A DNA stretch of 64,000 nt, taken from assembly GCA_023630585.1 (NCBI GenBank), contig CM042552.1, positions 18,390,069-18,454,068 on the forward strand. Direction: 5' to 3'. This document shows, piece after piece, positions 33,230 through 43,825 of this stretch (positions are counted from its first letter, which is position 1; each line of letters opens with the position of its first letter). Source of the DNA: Cranoglanis bouderius (taxonomy: Eukaryota; Chordata; Actinopteri; Siluriformes; Cranoglanididae). The position numbers and the translations under genes are program-made. Under the pieces are notes generated by a model, which worked only from the letters and a program-made list of their open reading frames with translations, was not told where the DNA came from and did not search any database.

Positions 33230-33860
33230 AGTTTAGCACAACACTAGCCAACAGGTAGTTTGTCATTTATTCAAGATCTTTCTTTCTTCTCATTATAATT
33301 ATTTTTAATTGGTAGTTTACGTGTGTTAGGGTTGTTTAATGATAGTATACCCATGTGCTTGATTTGTAGTAGTCTGCAGATATGTTTGTATTTTCATGAG
33401 TACTTTGTCTGTTTTTTTTTGTTTTTTTTAAACTTATTTTGCCAATTTGTTTGTTTGGTCTCAAAGTCTGTCCATTTGTTAGTGTCTTTACATTTGTTTC
33501 TTCTAATGATAGTTTCTCCATTTATTAAAGTGTTTACGGTAGGTGTTTGTTAGGTTGTCCTTTTCTTCAAACCTTTTTTTTTTTTAATCTACTATACTAC
33601 AGTTTACACGTTTATTATTTTTTGTATTCCACACTGTCTTTGTTCTATTGTGCTTTTTAATGCTAGTAAGTCATTTTGTTGGACGTTTTTTGGTTGTTAT
33701 TGTTTATTACCAGTTTATTAATGTTTTACGGTACTTTCCCATTTGTTTATGTGTTTTTATGTGGTACTTTCTTTTAGTTCAAATTTCTTAGTAGGTTTAT
33801 GGTAGTAAAATGTGTTTGCTTTGTTAAAGTAGTTTGTCTTTATGGTAACTTTGGTCATTA
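33230..33860. repeat. T-rich degenerate array (TTTATGGTAGTTTG-like)
   Basis: Weak repeats of GTTTATGGTAGT, CCATTTGTTTATGTG and TTTATTAAAGTGTTTACGGT. Low confidence that this is one array rather than general T-richness. Confidence 0.4.
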
Positions 33861-33999
33861 AATTCTAATAGTTTCTAATAGTTTTGCCACTTTGGCTATT
33901 TATATTCATGTTTACATCGAGTCTGATACAGGTAATCAGACTAATGTAGAAATCGTACACAAGTTAGCGAATACTAACATTAGCTGTAAAGATTTTGTT

Positions 34000-34392
34000 T
34001 AATGTTTGAGTGTTACAACGCTGATATGTGGTGTCGTTCATGTAAAGTGATAGAGAGAAATTATCAGAGGAATTTTCTATCTTATTTAAAACATTAATGG
34101 ACTGAAAGAAGCTGGACTTTTTTTCTTTTTTTAACACATAAAAAAAAAGAAAAATGACAGACGTGAGATATGATGTCATGCATTCACAGTGGTGCACAGA
34201 AGCAAATATGATTTATACTTTTTTTTTATATAATATTTTTATCGTTCCTCCTGCTCATGTCTCTGTTCCTTTGTGATGGGTTTGGAAGAGACGACTCTGC
34301 ATCTTATAGATATCTCTCTCTTTTTTTTTTTTTTTTGAGGTTCTCGTCTTGCGCAGTGGATATAAAAAAACACAAACAAAAATAGATTCTTC

Positions 34393-34467
<75 letters not shown>

Positions 34468-34770
34468 TTATCCTGGTACTTCACTGAAAGGGATCTGAGG
34501 AACGTGCTGCAGAGCATTCCTCTGTCTTTTTTTGTCTTTTTTTTTTTTTTTTTTTTTTGTCTTTTTTTTTTTTTGATGGATGAAGCTGCTCTTTGGAAAC
34601 AAGCAGGGTGCAGAAATTTTGCCTTCTCTCTCTCTCTTTAGCTCACTATCTGTCCTTTGGGTGTCAATCCTCATGCTTTCCATCGTAAAGCCCCGTGGGG
34701 GGGGGGGTTGGGGCTAACTGTGTGGGAGGAGCTAAGCTGCATCACAAGGTGTCCACTCCCCATCCAGCCA
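34000..34770 (-). other. gpc6: Probable gpc6 3' UTR (end not defined)
   Basis: The region directly downstream of the gpc6 stop codon must hold 3' UTR. It includes a G/C-run (34696-34711), poly-T tracts on the + strand (34531-34576) and a (TA)n block (34395-34464). I could not place a convincing polyadenylation signal; candidate AATAAA (TTTATT on the + strand) occurs further left near 33519, 33610 and 33706. Confidence 0.35.
34395..34464. repeat. (TA)n microsatellite
   Basis: About 35 TA units. Confidence 0.95.
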
Positions 34771-35000
34771 TTATCTCCACCAGAACTGAAGCAACGTGAC
34801 CGCTATTAAAGTGATCGGTGAGGCGAGAAGGGGCGGCGCCGAGTCGGAAGGAGGTTTAAGAGGCGTGGCTTTATCAGATGCAGGTCGTAGAGGCGTGGCC
34901 TGGTCTTGACGCCCTGCCCCCACTGCTGGCGCCTCTGTGACCGTGAACTCGAACTCGGTGGTGTAGCCGCTTCCGCTGCCAGAACCACTGACCTCATCAC
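34771..35000 (-). CDS. gpc6: Glypican-6 terminal exon: HS attachment and GPI signal
   Basis: The acceptor is TTTTTTTCCAG at 35001 onward. The exon completes a Ser codon and reads DEVSGSGSGYTTEFEF, then TVTEAPAV, a Pro/Asp-rich linker, and a hydrophobic end (LLASPITLIAVTLLQFWWR) before TAA at 34771-34773. SGSGSG is the heparan-sulfate attachment type seen in glypicans. The small-residue, hydrophobic C-terminus fits a GPI-attachment signal. From memory of the family, vertebrate GPC6 has a Cys-containing insert (GCMDDVCP) between SGSGSG and TEFEF; here both cysteines are missing although the exon is otherwise open. The linker shows three ATPL/APPL-like repeats. Confidence 0.92.
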
Positions 35001-35985
35001 CTGGAAAAAAAATACAATCAAAACTGGGGTTAGTAATGAGGCTGTGCCAAACGCAGACACATCAACATTCTCTAAAAATGTTGAAGACACATTATAATAT
35101 GAAAAAGCAGTGTGAGGACTGAATATTTATTTATTTATTTATTTTTGCATACAACAGTTATAGGCCTTTAAAGGTTAAATGATTTTTTTTTTCATAGAGA
35201 GAGAGAGAGAGAGAGAGAATAAAACCTAGTTCAGACTCAGGAAGTCCCCAGCGAGAACCCACTTCATCTGTCCGGTTCACAGAGCTGCTGATTAAAGTGC
35301 AGGAGTATTTTACGCTTTTCCCTCTCTGCCCACACAAGTACAGAGAAGAAAACACATTCTGGGTCTTTGGATCAGCCCAAGATCTGAGGATTTTCTACCC
35401 AGAATCCCCCACTGACATTGCAATTAAGCTCGCGTCGAAGTAGCAAAATTGCCTTTGCAAGTCTAAATTAGCGGACTCGGACTGAATGTGAATAAAATGT
35501 GCCTGGTGAAAATGTCAGCTCATTTGAATGTGAAAGCACTAGAGATACAAAGAAAATTCCAGAAGCTTCACAGCAAGTCCGTCAAACTAGAAGATCGGAA
35601 AACAAAATGGAGGAACTGTTACTCACACCAAACCCTGTCTCGCTGCTGCTTTATTCAATTAGCTAACTAATGTTCGCTAACAGTCCCTCTGAAATTACCA
35701 GGTTTTTGCTCCATGCCAGTGAATATGTTTATTTCCTCAAATTAAAACAGAACTCGAATTCCTCTGTGTTAAATTTTGAGCATTAAACCACGCAAGCTAA
35801 CATCCAGTTTTTCAGTAAACAACAAACTAGCATTATGTAAAGGCTAAAACATAAACAGCATTATAGTAAGCAATCTAACAAACAGGCTAATGCAGGAACT
35901 ACTGTAGCATTATAGTAAATCTGCTAACACAAAAATTAGCATTAGAGTATGTACGCTATCTTTGTGAAAAAGTAGTGCACATTAC

Positions 35986-36161
35986 TGGAGTCCTGGAAGG
36001 AGATGTCGTTGCCGTTGTAGGCGCTGCGCAGTTTGTTGGTCATCACTCTCAGAGCCATGATCTGCTGCCGGATGAAGGTGTCTGGGCGGGTGATGTCAAT
36101 CTCCACCTCTGGATTACTCAGCTGATTGGTCAGGCCATCTTTCACAACCTCTGGGAAATAT
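35986..36161 (-). CDS. gpc6: Glypican-6 exon (YFPEVVKDGLTNQ...FQDS)
   Basis: The exon is 176 bases, completing the Arg codon from the previous exon and then encoding 58 residues, beginning YFPEVVKDGLTNQ and ending AYNGNDISFQDS. The central DITRPDTFIRQQIMALRVMT block is the most glypican-6-like stretch in the window. The last base starts a Ser codon finished by the final exon. The acceptor CAG is at 36162-36164 and the donor GTAATG at 35980-35985. The intron side of the acceptor passes directly into a ~1.1-kb minisatellite whose unit resembles this very acceptor and the first bases of the exon. Confidence 0.95.
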
Positions 36162-37277
36162 CTGCACATGACACGAAATGACTTTACTTAACCCTTAATG
36201 CTGATGACAAGAATAATTTTACTTCACCCCTAAACACCAAAGAAAAAACTGCACAGAACAGATAATTACTTCATTTAACCCCAAAACACTGTAGAAATAC
36301 CTACATGTTACTGGAAACAGCTTTACTTAACCTCTAAACACCGAGAAAATACCTGCACATGACAGGAAACAACTTCAATTAACCGCTAAACACCAAGGAA
36401 ACGCCTGCAAGACAGGGAACAACTCTACTTAACCCCTAAACACCGGGCAAATACCTGCACATGGCAAGAAACAACTTTACTTAACCCCTAAACACCGAGC
36501 AAATACCTGAAAAAGACAGGGAACAACTTCACTTAACCACTAAACACCAAGGAAACGCCTGCAAAAGACAGGGAACAACTTTACTTAACCCCTAAACACC
36601 ACGCAAATACCTGCACATGGCAAGAAACAACTTTACTTAACCCCTAAACACCGAGCAAATACCTGAAAAAGACAGGGAACAACTCTACTTAACCCCTAAA
36701 CACCGGGCAAATATCTGCAAAAGACAGGGAACAACTCTACTTAACCCCTAAACACCGAGCAAATATCTGCACATGGCAAGAAACAACTTTACTTAACCCC
36801 TAAACACTGAGCAAACACCTGTACGCGGCAAGAAACAACTCTACTTAACCCCTAAACACCGGGCAAATACCTGAAAAAGACAGGGAACAACTCTACTTAA
36901 CCCCTAAACACCAGGCAAATACCTGCAAAAGACAGGTAACAACTCTACTTAACCCCTAAACACAGAGCAAATACCTGAAAAAGACAGGGAACAACTCTAC
37001 TTAACCCCTAAACACCGGGCAAATACCTGAAAAAGACAGGTAACAACTCTACTTAACCCCTAAACACCGGGCAAATACCTGAAAAAGACAGGGAACAACT
37101 CTACTTAACCCCTAAACACCGGGCAAATACCTTAAAAAGACAGGGAACAACTCTACTTAACCCCTAAACATCGGGCAAATATCTGCACATGGCAAGAAAC
37201 AACTTTACTTAACCCCTAAACGCTGAGCAAATACCTGTACGCGGCAAGAAACAACTCTATTTATCCCCTAAACACCT
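36157..37277 (-). repeat. ~53-bp minisatellite of acceptor-like units in gpc6 intron
   Basis: About 20 tandem units of ~53 bp lie next to the gpc6 exon acceptor. On the + strand a unit runs GGGCAAATACCTG, then a variable CACATGGCAAG or AAAAGACAGG block, then AACAACTCTACTTAACCC and CTAAACACC. The real junction at 36153-36190 (GGGAAATATCTGCACATG...ACTTTACTTAACCC) is itself a diverged unit, so the array seems to have grown from the splice junction. In the gene sense most units present a pyrimidine-rich stretch followed by CAG, e.g. CCCTGTCTTTTTCAG or CATGTGCAG. Units nearest the exon are most diverged; those at 36400-37250 are nearly identical. Confidence 0.9.
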
Positions 37278-38002
37278 AACCTACAGCAATTTAACACCTA
37301 AACCCAATACCGCTAAAAATGAATCCCTAGCCCCTGAACTCTTATCTCCTAACTCCTAAACACCCCTAAGAACAAATTGTAAAGCGCACACAATTTATAA
37401 GATTTCAATCGACACCTTTCCCCCAACCCCTAAACAGTCAGTCCATCACCACTTATTTTGCAGTTTGAGAAGTATCCAGAGATGGTGAATAGCTTTTAGT
37501 GGCTTAACACTTAGCTAGCTAATGCCACTTGCACCGAAGTCTCTCTTGGTCGGTATCCTGTTAATGTGGTGGTTTAAGATGGAACCACAGATAGCAGCCC
37601 ATTGTTACTGTAACCGGAGAAGAGACACAGGAGACACCACATGACCACTTATAAACATAGACTTGGGTTTGAGTAAGCCAAAATACTACACTAACTACGA
37701 TAAGCTGTGGTAGCCGACTAATTTGCCATAATACAGCGGTTTGGGACGCAGCCACGTGCAGTGGTGAGTTGTCACAGTAATCGGTTAACGCTTCACTAAG
37801 GATGCTAAATGCTTACCTAGCTTGCTAACATTGCTTGCTAACTAGTGTGTTCCAGAAGCGGTGTACTGTCTAGGTGCACTGTTAAAGGCATTTAGGTTTG
37901 GATTTGGGACAAGGCCCATGCATACACGGTCCATGTACTGAATATCAGACATGGAGAATCTCCTCATCCTCCTTCTTTGGAATCTGTAAAACACCCCTTA
38001 TT

Positions 38003-38076
38003 ATTATTAGTGTGTGCGTGTGTAAGAGTTTGAAACACCCCTTATTCAAACTCTTACACACGCACACACTAATAAT
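38003..38076. repeat. Perfect 31-bp inverted repeat (12-bp loop)
   Basis: The left arm 38003-38033 and right arm 38046-38076 are exact complements (ATTATTAGTGTGTGCGTGTG...). The loop is AACACCCCTTAT, and ACACCCCTTATT also precedes the left arm. Confidence 0.95.
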
Positions 38077-38079
38077 CAC

Positions 38080-40099
38080 ACACAGGCATGTTGACATGTC
38101 TGTACACTGCCATTTGGCTCTGTGTTCGTTCCTGTTGTGAGAGGGAGTGACAGATGAAACAGTTTGATTTCGATTTGCTCCATCTGGTGATGAGAGAACA
38201 AATGGAGAGATGCCAAGATGGCTGACTGATGGAAAGAGACTGATCATAGGAAGACAGGCTGGCAGTGTGATGGAGAGACAGAAGGAGAGAGAGAGAGAGA
38301 GAGGAAAAGGCAATTCAATTAAATTAAAAACACTTAAACCCTTCAGCACAACCTTACTTTGCGCCATTCTGGCAATATTGTTCTGAATAGCCATGTCGAT
38401 AAAGTTTTATGGAATTTGAATTGAATTGAATAAACACAATCCATTCTATCATTCCATCCTGAAACAGCTGTTTTGTTTTTTTTCCCCCTCCTTCTTTATT
38501 ACGGTCGTAAAACTGCAGTATTGTTTGCAATGACGGTATCAATAAAGCTTTGCAGAATTGAACCGAGGCGAGAAGAGACCATCAAACTCATTCCTTCATA
38601 TCATTATAGCCTACACTGTTTCAACTTCATCAGTACTGTACTCGCTAGCTACTGTAGGTCAATCAGGCTATCTGGAGAGAGAGCGAGACACAGGGACGGG
38701 GCGAGAGACATGGAGAGAAAGAGAAAGAAAGAGAGCGAGAGAGAAAGAGACTACTCGGTCCAGTCCGTTACGAATGGTTCATCATCTTTAAGCGTTTTTT
38801 TTTTTTTTCTTTTTCTTTTTATTGAGTGATGGTTTTGTTTTTTTTGTTTTTTAAAGCATTCAAGGATTGACTTGAGATGGCAAAACGTTATTTTGAACAC
38901 TTTTATAGTATCGGGAATTGAACTGAGATTGAAATAAAGAGCAAAATATACAATTCGGGTCAAACGCTTGATTGCATTTGCTTCTCTTATACTTCAGGAA
39001 TATTGTTTTTGATAGTCGTGCCAATAACGTTATCTGGAGCTGGATTGAAAGAGATAAAGAGATAGTCTTAGAGACGGTATCAAGGACCGAGACGGGGAGA
39101 TTTCGTGAAATATAACTGGGTCACTGCATAACACTCAGCACGGCAGCTGCATTATGGCTGGCTGTGCTAGCAGGCCATGCTAATAGCGTAAAATTAGCCA
39201 TATGTAGGCTTTTTCTATTAATTTACCAACAAATCTGTGGTAAATGTTGATATTCCGGATGGTTCTGTCTCATTTCTCCTGTCACCGCCTCATTACCTTG
39301 TCTTTAAAAGAAAAGAAAAAAAAAACTGTTTTGTTTTTAGCTAGCTAATTGTTACAGCTAGTTCGTATCCCTTGATCCGACTCTAATTAGCTAAACGTCC
39401 AACACTCATGGGTTTTCTAGAAGATTCTACATCATTGGTCCAACTCTTGATGCAACTCTGACATTTTCTCATTATTACTACGTGACCCAGTAAGTTGAGT
39501 TAGCGGTTAATGCTAAGTGTAATTATGGTTTCGTTTTAATACGGACTTTTTTTTATTATTATTATTCTTTTACCAACACATCTGAGGCGACATGTTGATC
39601 TTTGAATAGACTTTGTAGCTACGTGATAGCTAGATGGATATACAATGTTTTTCCTTGTTGCCTAGCAACAGTGTTCTAACAGCTGTGTTCCAGTTTTTTC
39701 TTGGCTATATTCCAAACTGCCTTACTGCTGGACTAAGTAAAGCTGGACTTCCTGTGGCTGTGTCCCAAAGCGCCACACTACTACTACTACTACTACTACT
39801 ACTTAATAATGTATGTCCTCTATGGTATCTATAAGTGATCTGGTGTTATTTGGACCTATTTATTACTGTACTGAGGTGGTTTGGGACGCAGCCCCAGCCT
39901 GACAGTAAGCACACTCCACGGTTCACGTTCAGTTCATGATTCACCTCTCAGTGATTCTGAAGGGATCAAGGTGACCCAAATTCCATTCCAATTGAAAACG
40001 AACTCTACACCCTACACCCTACACCCTTCCCCTTGGCAAATCCATCACACAGACAAGAAATGGGAACTTTTCTTTTTTCCTTTTCTTTTCTAGTGCAGG

Positions 40100-40100
<1 letters not shown>
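38080..40100. other. gpc6 intron, no exon seen
   Basis: Intronic relative to gpc6. It contains an AG-rich stretch (38275-38310, 38690-38750), poly-T runs, and an (ACT)n tract at 39778-39803. Confidence 0.5.
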
Positions 40101-40102
<2 letters not shown>

Positions 40103-40167
<65 letters not shown>

Positions 40168-40197
40168 CCATAGTTTAAAGTCGACAAGCCCTTCACA

Positions 40198-40234
<37 letters not shown>
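40103..40234. repeat. (CA)n ... (TG)n pair at gpc6 donor
   Basis: (CA)n at 40103-40158 and (TG)n at 40200-40234 with a ~40-base loop; in the gene sense (CA)n then (GT)n just past the GC donor at 40252. Confidence 0.95.
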
Positions 40235-40240
<6 letters not shown>

Positions 40241-40241
<1 letters not shown>

Positions 40242-40252
40242 ATGTATCTTGC
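40241..40252 (-). promoter_or_regulatory. gpc6: Non-canonical GC 5' splice site of gpc6
   Basis: The exon end and intron start read AAAGGAAG|GCAAGATAC in the gene sense. No GT near it keeps the conserved HTKG-R-YFPE reading. GC-AG introns are an established minor class, usually with a strong AG|GCAAG context, as here. A (CA)n run begins about 17 bases into the intron. Confidence 0.8.
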
Positions 40253-40383
40253 CTTCCTTTAGTGTGACTGTTCCAGCACTGGTCACTGCTTGGTTCTATC
40301 ACATTCTCTTTAGAACAGATCACATCAGGCAGAGATGTCCAGAACCTCTTCGCCTGCTTCAGCTTCTCCTTAATGTCAATCAC
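40253..40383 (-). CDS. gpc6: Glypican-6 exon (VIDIKEKLKQAKRFW...)
   Basis: The exon is 131 bases, starting in phase 0 with VIDIKEKLKQAKRFWTSLPD and ending in a split Arg codon (AG + A from the next exon). It carries two cysteines, in DVICSKEN and SDQCWN, that correspond to core cysteines of glypican-4/6. The acceptor AG at 40384-40385 follows CTCTGTCTGT. The donor is not GT: the only position that keeps the protein in frame with the next exon is AAG|GCAAGA at 40247-40252, a GC donor of the known GC-AG class. The intron behind it is 4.1 kb; the one ahead of it is 16.5 kb and filled with repeats. Confidence 0.93.
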
Positions 40384-40439
40384 CTACAGACAGAGGGGCA
40401 GACAGACAGGTATAGAGAGACAGACAGTCAGACAGACAG

Positions 40440-41370
40440 ATCCTAATCATGGCGATTCACATTTTTAGGATGTGCATGAAGCCCAAATTCACAATCAAAC
40501 ATTTGAATGAGCTAATCTTTCAGTCACAACCAAGATTTGCTCCACTAGTGTTCTTGTTATTATTCTATGAATCAGTGAATCTTATTATTATTTGAATCGG
40601 TGAATCTTTTGGTCATGATCTAGAATCAGCCCTTTCACATTCGGCAGGTCAGAGTTTGAGTCTTTCAATCACGAACAAGATTCACTTCTTTTTCTTTCAG
40701 CAGGTCAGGATTCGAATCAGTGAATCTGTCCATCATGACCATGATTCACTCCTCTCACGCTCAGTGGATCAGTGTTTGAATCGTTCTCAAATTCAGTGGA
40801 TTGGCTGAGATTCGTTAATTTTACATTCAGTAGGTCCATGTTAGAGTCAGATTCACTCCTCACTTGCTCAGAGTACGAATCTGCAAGTCTTTAAGTCATG
40901 ATTCGCTTCTCTTGCATTCCGGGAATCACTATTTGAATCAGCGAATCTTTCTGACATGATCAAGATTCGCTTTGCCTGCATTCAGAGAATCGGAATTTGA
41001 ATCAGTGAATCTGTTGGTCATGATGGAGAATCATTCCTTTCACATTCAGCGGGTCAGTGTCTGAATCACTGAATCATTCAGTCATGGCCAAAAGATTCGC
41101 TTCTTTGTCTTTCAGCAGGTCAGATTTTGAATTACTGAATCATTCAGTCATGGCCAAATGATTCGCTGCTTTGTCTTTCAGCAGGTCAGAGTTTGAATCA
41201 ATGAATCTTTCTGTCGTGATTCGCTCTTTGGTCATTTTGGTGGGTCAGTGTTTGGATCAGCAAATCTTGCAGTCTTGACAGACCCTCTCACATTCAGTGG
41301 ATCGGTGATAGAAACACTGAATCAGTGAATAGTTCGGTCTTGAGTGAAATTTGCTGGTCAGTGTTTGACT
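40440..41370. repeat. GAATCAGTGAATCTTTCAGTCATGA degenerate array
   Basis: Repeats of about 55-70 bp combining TTTGAATCAGTGAATC, TTTCAGTCATGACCAAGATT, CGCTTCTTTGTCTTTCAGCA and GGTCAGTGTTTG. One pair near 41060-41190 is almost identical (GAATCATTCAGTCATGGCCA twice). It lies in the 16.5-kb gpc6 intron. Confidence 0.85.
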
Positions 41371-41689
41371 CGGCAAAAACATCATACTAAGCTTAAATAT
41401 GCCAAAAACATCATACTATACAGTAACAGGTGTGTAACATTATGAATGGCGCGCACACACATGCACAGGGCCACTAGGTGCTGCTACTCTTCTGAGAGAG
41501 ACGGAAGGAGAGACAGAGAGACAGAGAGAGAGACAGGTGAGCGTCAGTGTGAATAAATAAACACACTCATGTTTCACACACGCGTTAAAATACAGACTCC
41601 AAATTAGAAGGGCACTAAGTGTGAGGGTCATTTGACACACACACACACACACACACTGCACTAACAAGGATAAATTACATCGGTGCTAG

Positions 41690-41691
<2 letters not shown>

Positions 41692-41765
<74 letters not shown>
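41692..41765. repeat. (TG)n microsatellite
   Basis: About 37 TG units. Confidence 0.95.
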
Positions 41766-41770
<5 letters not shown>

Positions 41771-41868
41771 TTCCCTGGGGCCCCAAAACCACTGGCCACA
41801 TCTAAAAATCTCCACAACAAATGTCTGTTATTAGTGCAAGGTCACACACACACCTCCATATTTTATTT

Positions 41869-41990
41869 CTTTAATATTCCTCATGTGACTTCTTTATAGA
41901 TTTGTAATAATTTATACAAGCCTTATACAATTATTTATACAATAATTATTTTAAAAAGTCTATAAAGAAGTCACATGAGGAATATTAAAG
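41869..41990. repeat. Perfect 32-bp inverted repeat (58-bp spacer)
   Basis: 41869-41900 (CTTTAATATTCCTCATGTGA...) and 41959-41990 are exact complements; the spacer is AT-rich with TTATACAA repeats. Confidence 0.93.
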
Positions 41991-41994
41991 GATC

Positions 41995-42056
41995 TGTCGG
42001 TCTCTCTAGATAACTGTCTGTCCATCTGTTTGTATATAACTGTCTGTCTATCTATA
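41995..42056. repeat. AGATAACTGTCTGTC array, left of insertion
   Basis: GATAACTGTCTGTCCATCTG-type units, continued at 43647-43825 on the other side of a Tc1 insertion. Confidence 0.8.
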
Positions 42057-42058
42057 CA

Positions 42059-43646
42059 CAGTGCCCTCCACTAATATCGGCACTCTTGGTAAATATGAGC
42101 AAAGAAGGCTGTGGAAAAATTGTCTTTATTGTTTAACCTTTTGATCTTTTATTAAAAAACAACAACACAAAAATACTCTGCTCTAATGGATATCAAACAA
42201 TTGCAAACACAACAGAGGTTTATCGATAAAATATCTTTGTTAAATATAGGTGTGCAACAATTATCGGCACTCTTTTAGTCAATATTTTGTGCTACCTCCC
42301 TTTGCCAAGATAACAGCTTTGAGTCTATTATGAGGAATGAGGTTGGAGAATACATGGCAAGGGATCTGGGACCGTTCCTCCATACAGAAACTCTCCAGAT
42401 CCTTCCACACTGGTGGACTCTCCTCTTCAGTTCACCCCACAGGTTTTCTGTGGGTTTCAAGTCAGGGGATTGGGATGGCCAGGGCAGGACCTTGATTTTG
42501 TGGTCAGTAAACCAGTTTTGTGTTGATTTTGATGTATGTTTTGGATCATTGTCCTGTTGGAAGATCCGACCATGTCCCATTTGAAGCTTTCTGGCAGAGG
42601 CAATCAGGTTTTCATTTAATATCTGTTGATATTTTATAGAGTCCATGATGCCATGTATCCTAACAAAATGTCCAGGTCCTCTAACAGAAAAACAGCCCCA
42701 AATCATTAAAGAGCCACCACCATATTTAATCGTGGGCATGAGGTACTTTTCCATATGGCTACCTCTCTGTGTGCACCAAAACCACCTCTGGTGTTTATTG
42801 CCAAAAAGCTCTATTTAGGTTTCATCTGACCATAGAACCCGATCCCATTTGAAGTTCCAGTAGTGTCTGGCAAACTGAAGACGCTTGAGTTTGTTTTTGG
42901 ATGAGAGTAGAGTCTTTTTTCTTGAAACCTTTTCAAACAACTTGTGGTGATGTAGGTGGTGACTTCGGATTGTAGTTTTGGAGACTTTCTAACCCCAAGA
43001 CACAACTAAATTCTGCAATTCTCCAGCTATGATCCTTGGAGATTTTTTGGGCACTCGAACCATCCTCTTCACAGTGCGTTGAGACAATATAGACACGTGT
43101 CCAATTCCAGGTTGATTCATAACATTTCCAGTTGACTGGAACTTCTTATTTATTGCCCTGATGGTGGAAATGGGCATTTTCAATGCTTGTGCTATTTTCT
43201 TATAGCCACTTCCCCTTTTGTGAAGCTCAACAACCTTTTGTTGCAAATCACAGCCATATTCCTTGGTCTAACCCATTGTTATGAATGACTAAGGGAATTT
43301 GGCCTATGTGTTACCTCATATTTATAGCCCTGTGAACAGGAAGTCATGGTTGAACAATTTCCTGTTCCTAGCCACCCAGGTGTATTAAAAAATGTAAAAC
43401 ATCAATGGGAATATATTTCAAATACATTTTTCTCATATGAATTCATAGGGATGCCAGTAATCGTTGCACACCTATATTTAACGAAGATTTTTTATTTTTT
43501 TTTGGATAAACCTGTGTTTTGTTCGCAATTGTTTGATATCCTGTATTTTTGTGATTTTTTTAAACAAAAGATCAAAAGATTAAACAATAAAGACCATTTT
43601 CACAGCCTTCTTTGCTCATATTTAACAAGGGTAATGGAGGCCACTG
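42059..43646 (-). mobile_element. Decayed Tc1-like transposon in an AGATAACTGTCTG array
   Basis: Ends CAGTGCCCTCCACTAATATC and its diverged complement (GGTAATGGAGGCCACTG), with ~200-bp terminal repeats including TGTGCAACAATTATCGGCAC. The right TA is at 43647-43648; the left has two extra bases before CAGTG. Confidence 0.9.
42275..43246 (-). pseudogene. Tc1-like DD34E transposase, frameshifted
   Basis: The N-terminal HTH (QQKVVELHKRGSGYKKIAQ) is at 42989-43246; the catalytic part at 42275-42754 has YGGGSLMIWG, FQQDNDPKH and SPDLKPTENLWGELK with 34 residues between Asp and Glu. The first catalytic Asp region is in a broken middle section. The frame is lost soon after ENLWGELKRRV, so the natural C-terminus is scrambled. 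Confidence 0.88.
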
Positions 43647-43825
43647 TAGATAACTGTCTGTATATATAACTATCTATATAGATAACTGTCTGTCTTCCTG
43701 TTTCTATAGATAACTGTTAGCCTACCTGTCTGTATAGATAACTGTCGGTCTGCCTGTTTCCATAGATAACTGTTTATTTATCTGTCTTTCTGTCTACCTG
43801 TCTGTATAGAAAACTGTCTGTTAGC
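43647..43825. repeat. AGATAACTGTCTGTC array, right of insertion
   Basis: ATAGATAACTGTCTG units of ~25-45 bp matching 41995-42056. Confidence 0.8.

Noticed and set aside
35488..35670. Small + strand frame between gpc6 exons
   Set aside because: No homology; intronic, opposite strand to gpc6.
36157..37277. CRISPR-like array
   Set aside because: Units are directly tandem without unique spacers, and the DNA is vertebrate.
38003..38076. microRNA precursor
   Set aside because: Perfect arms of simple GT-rich sequence and a duplicated loop motif fit a template switch better than a miRNA.
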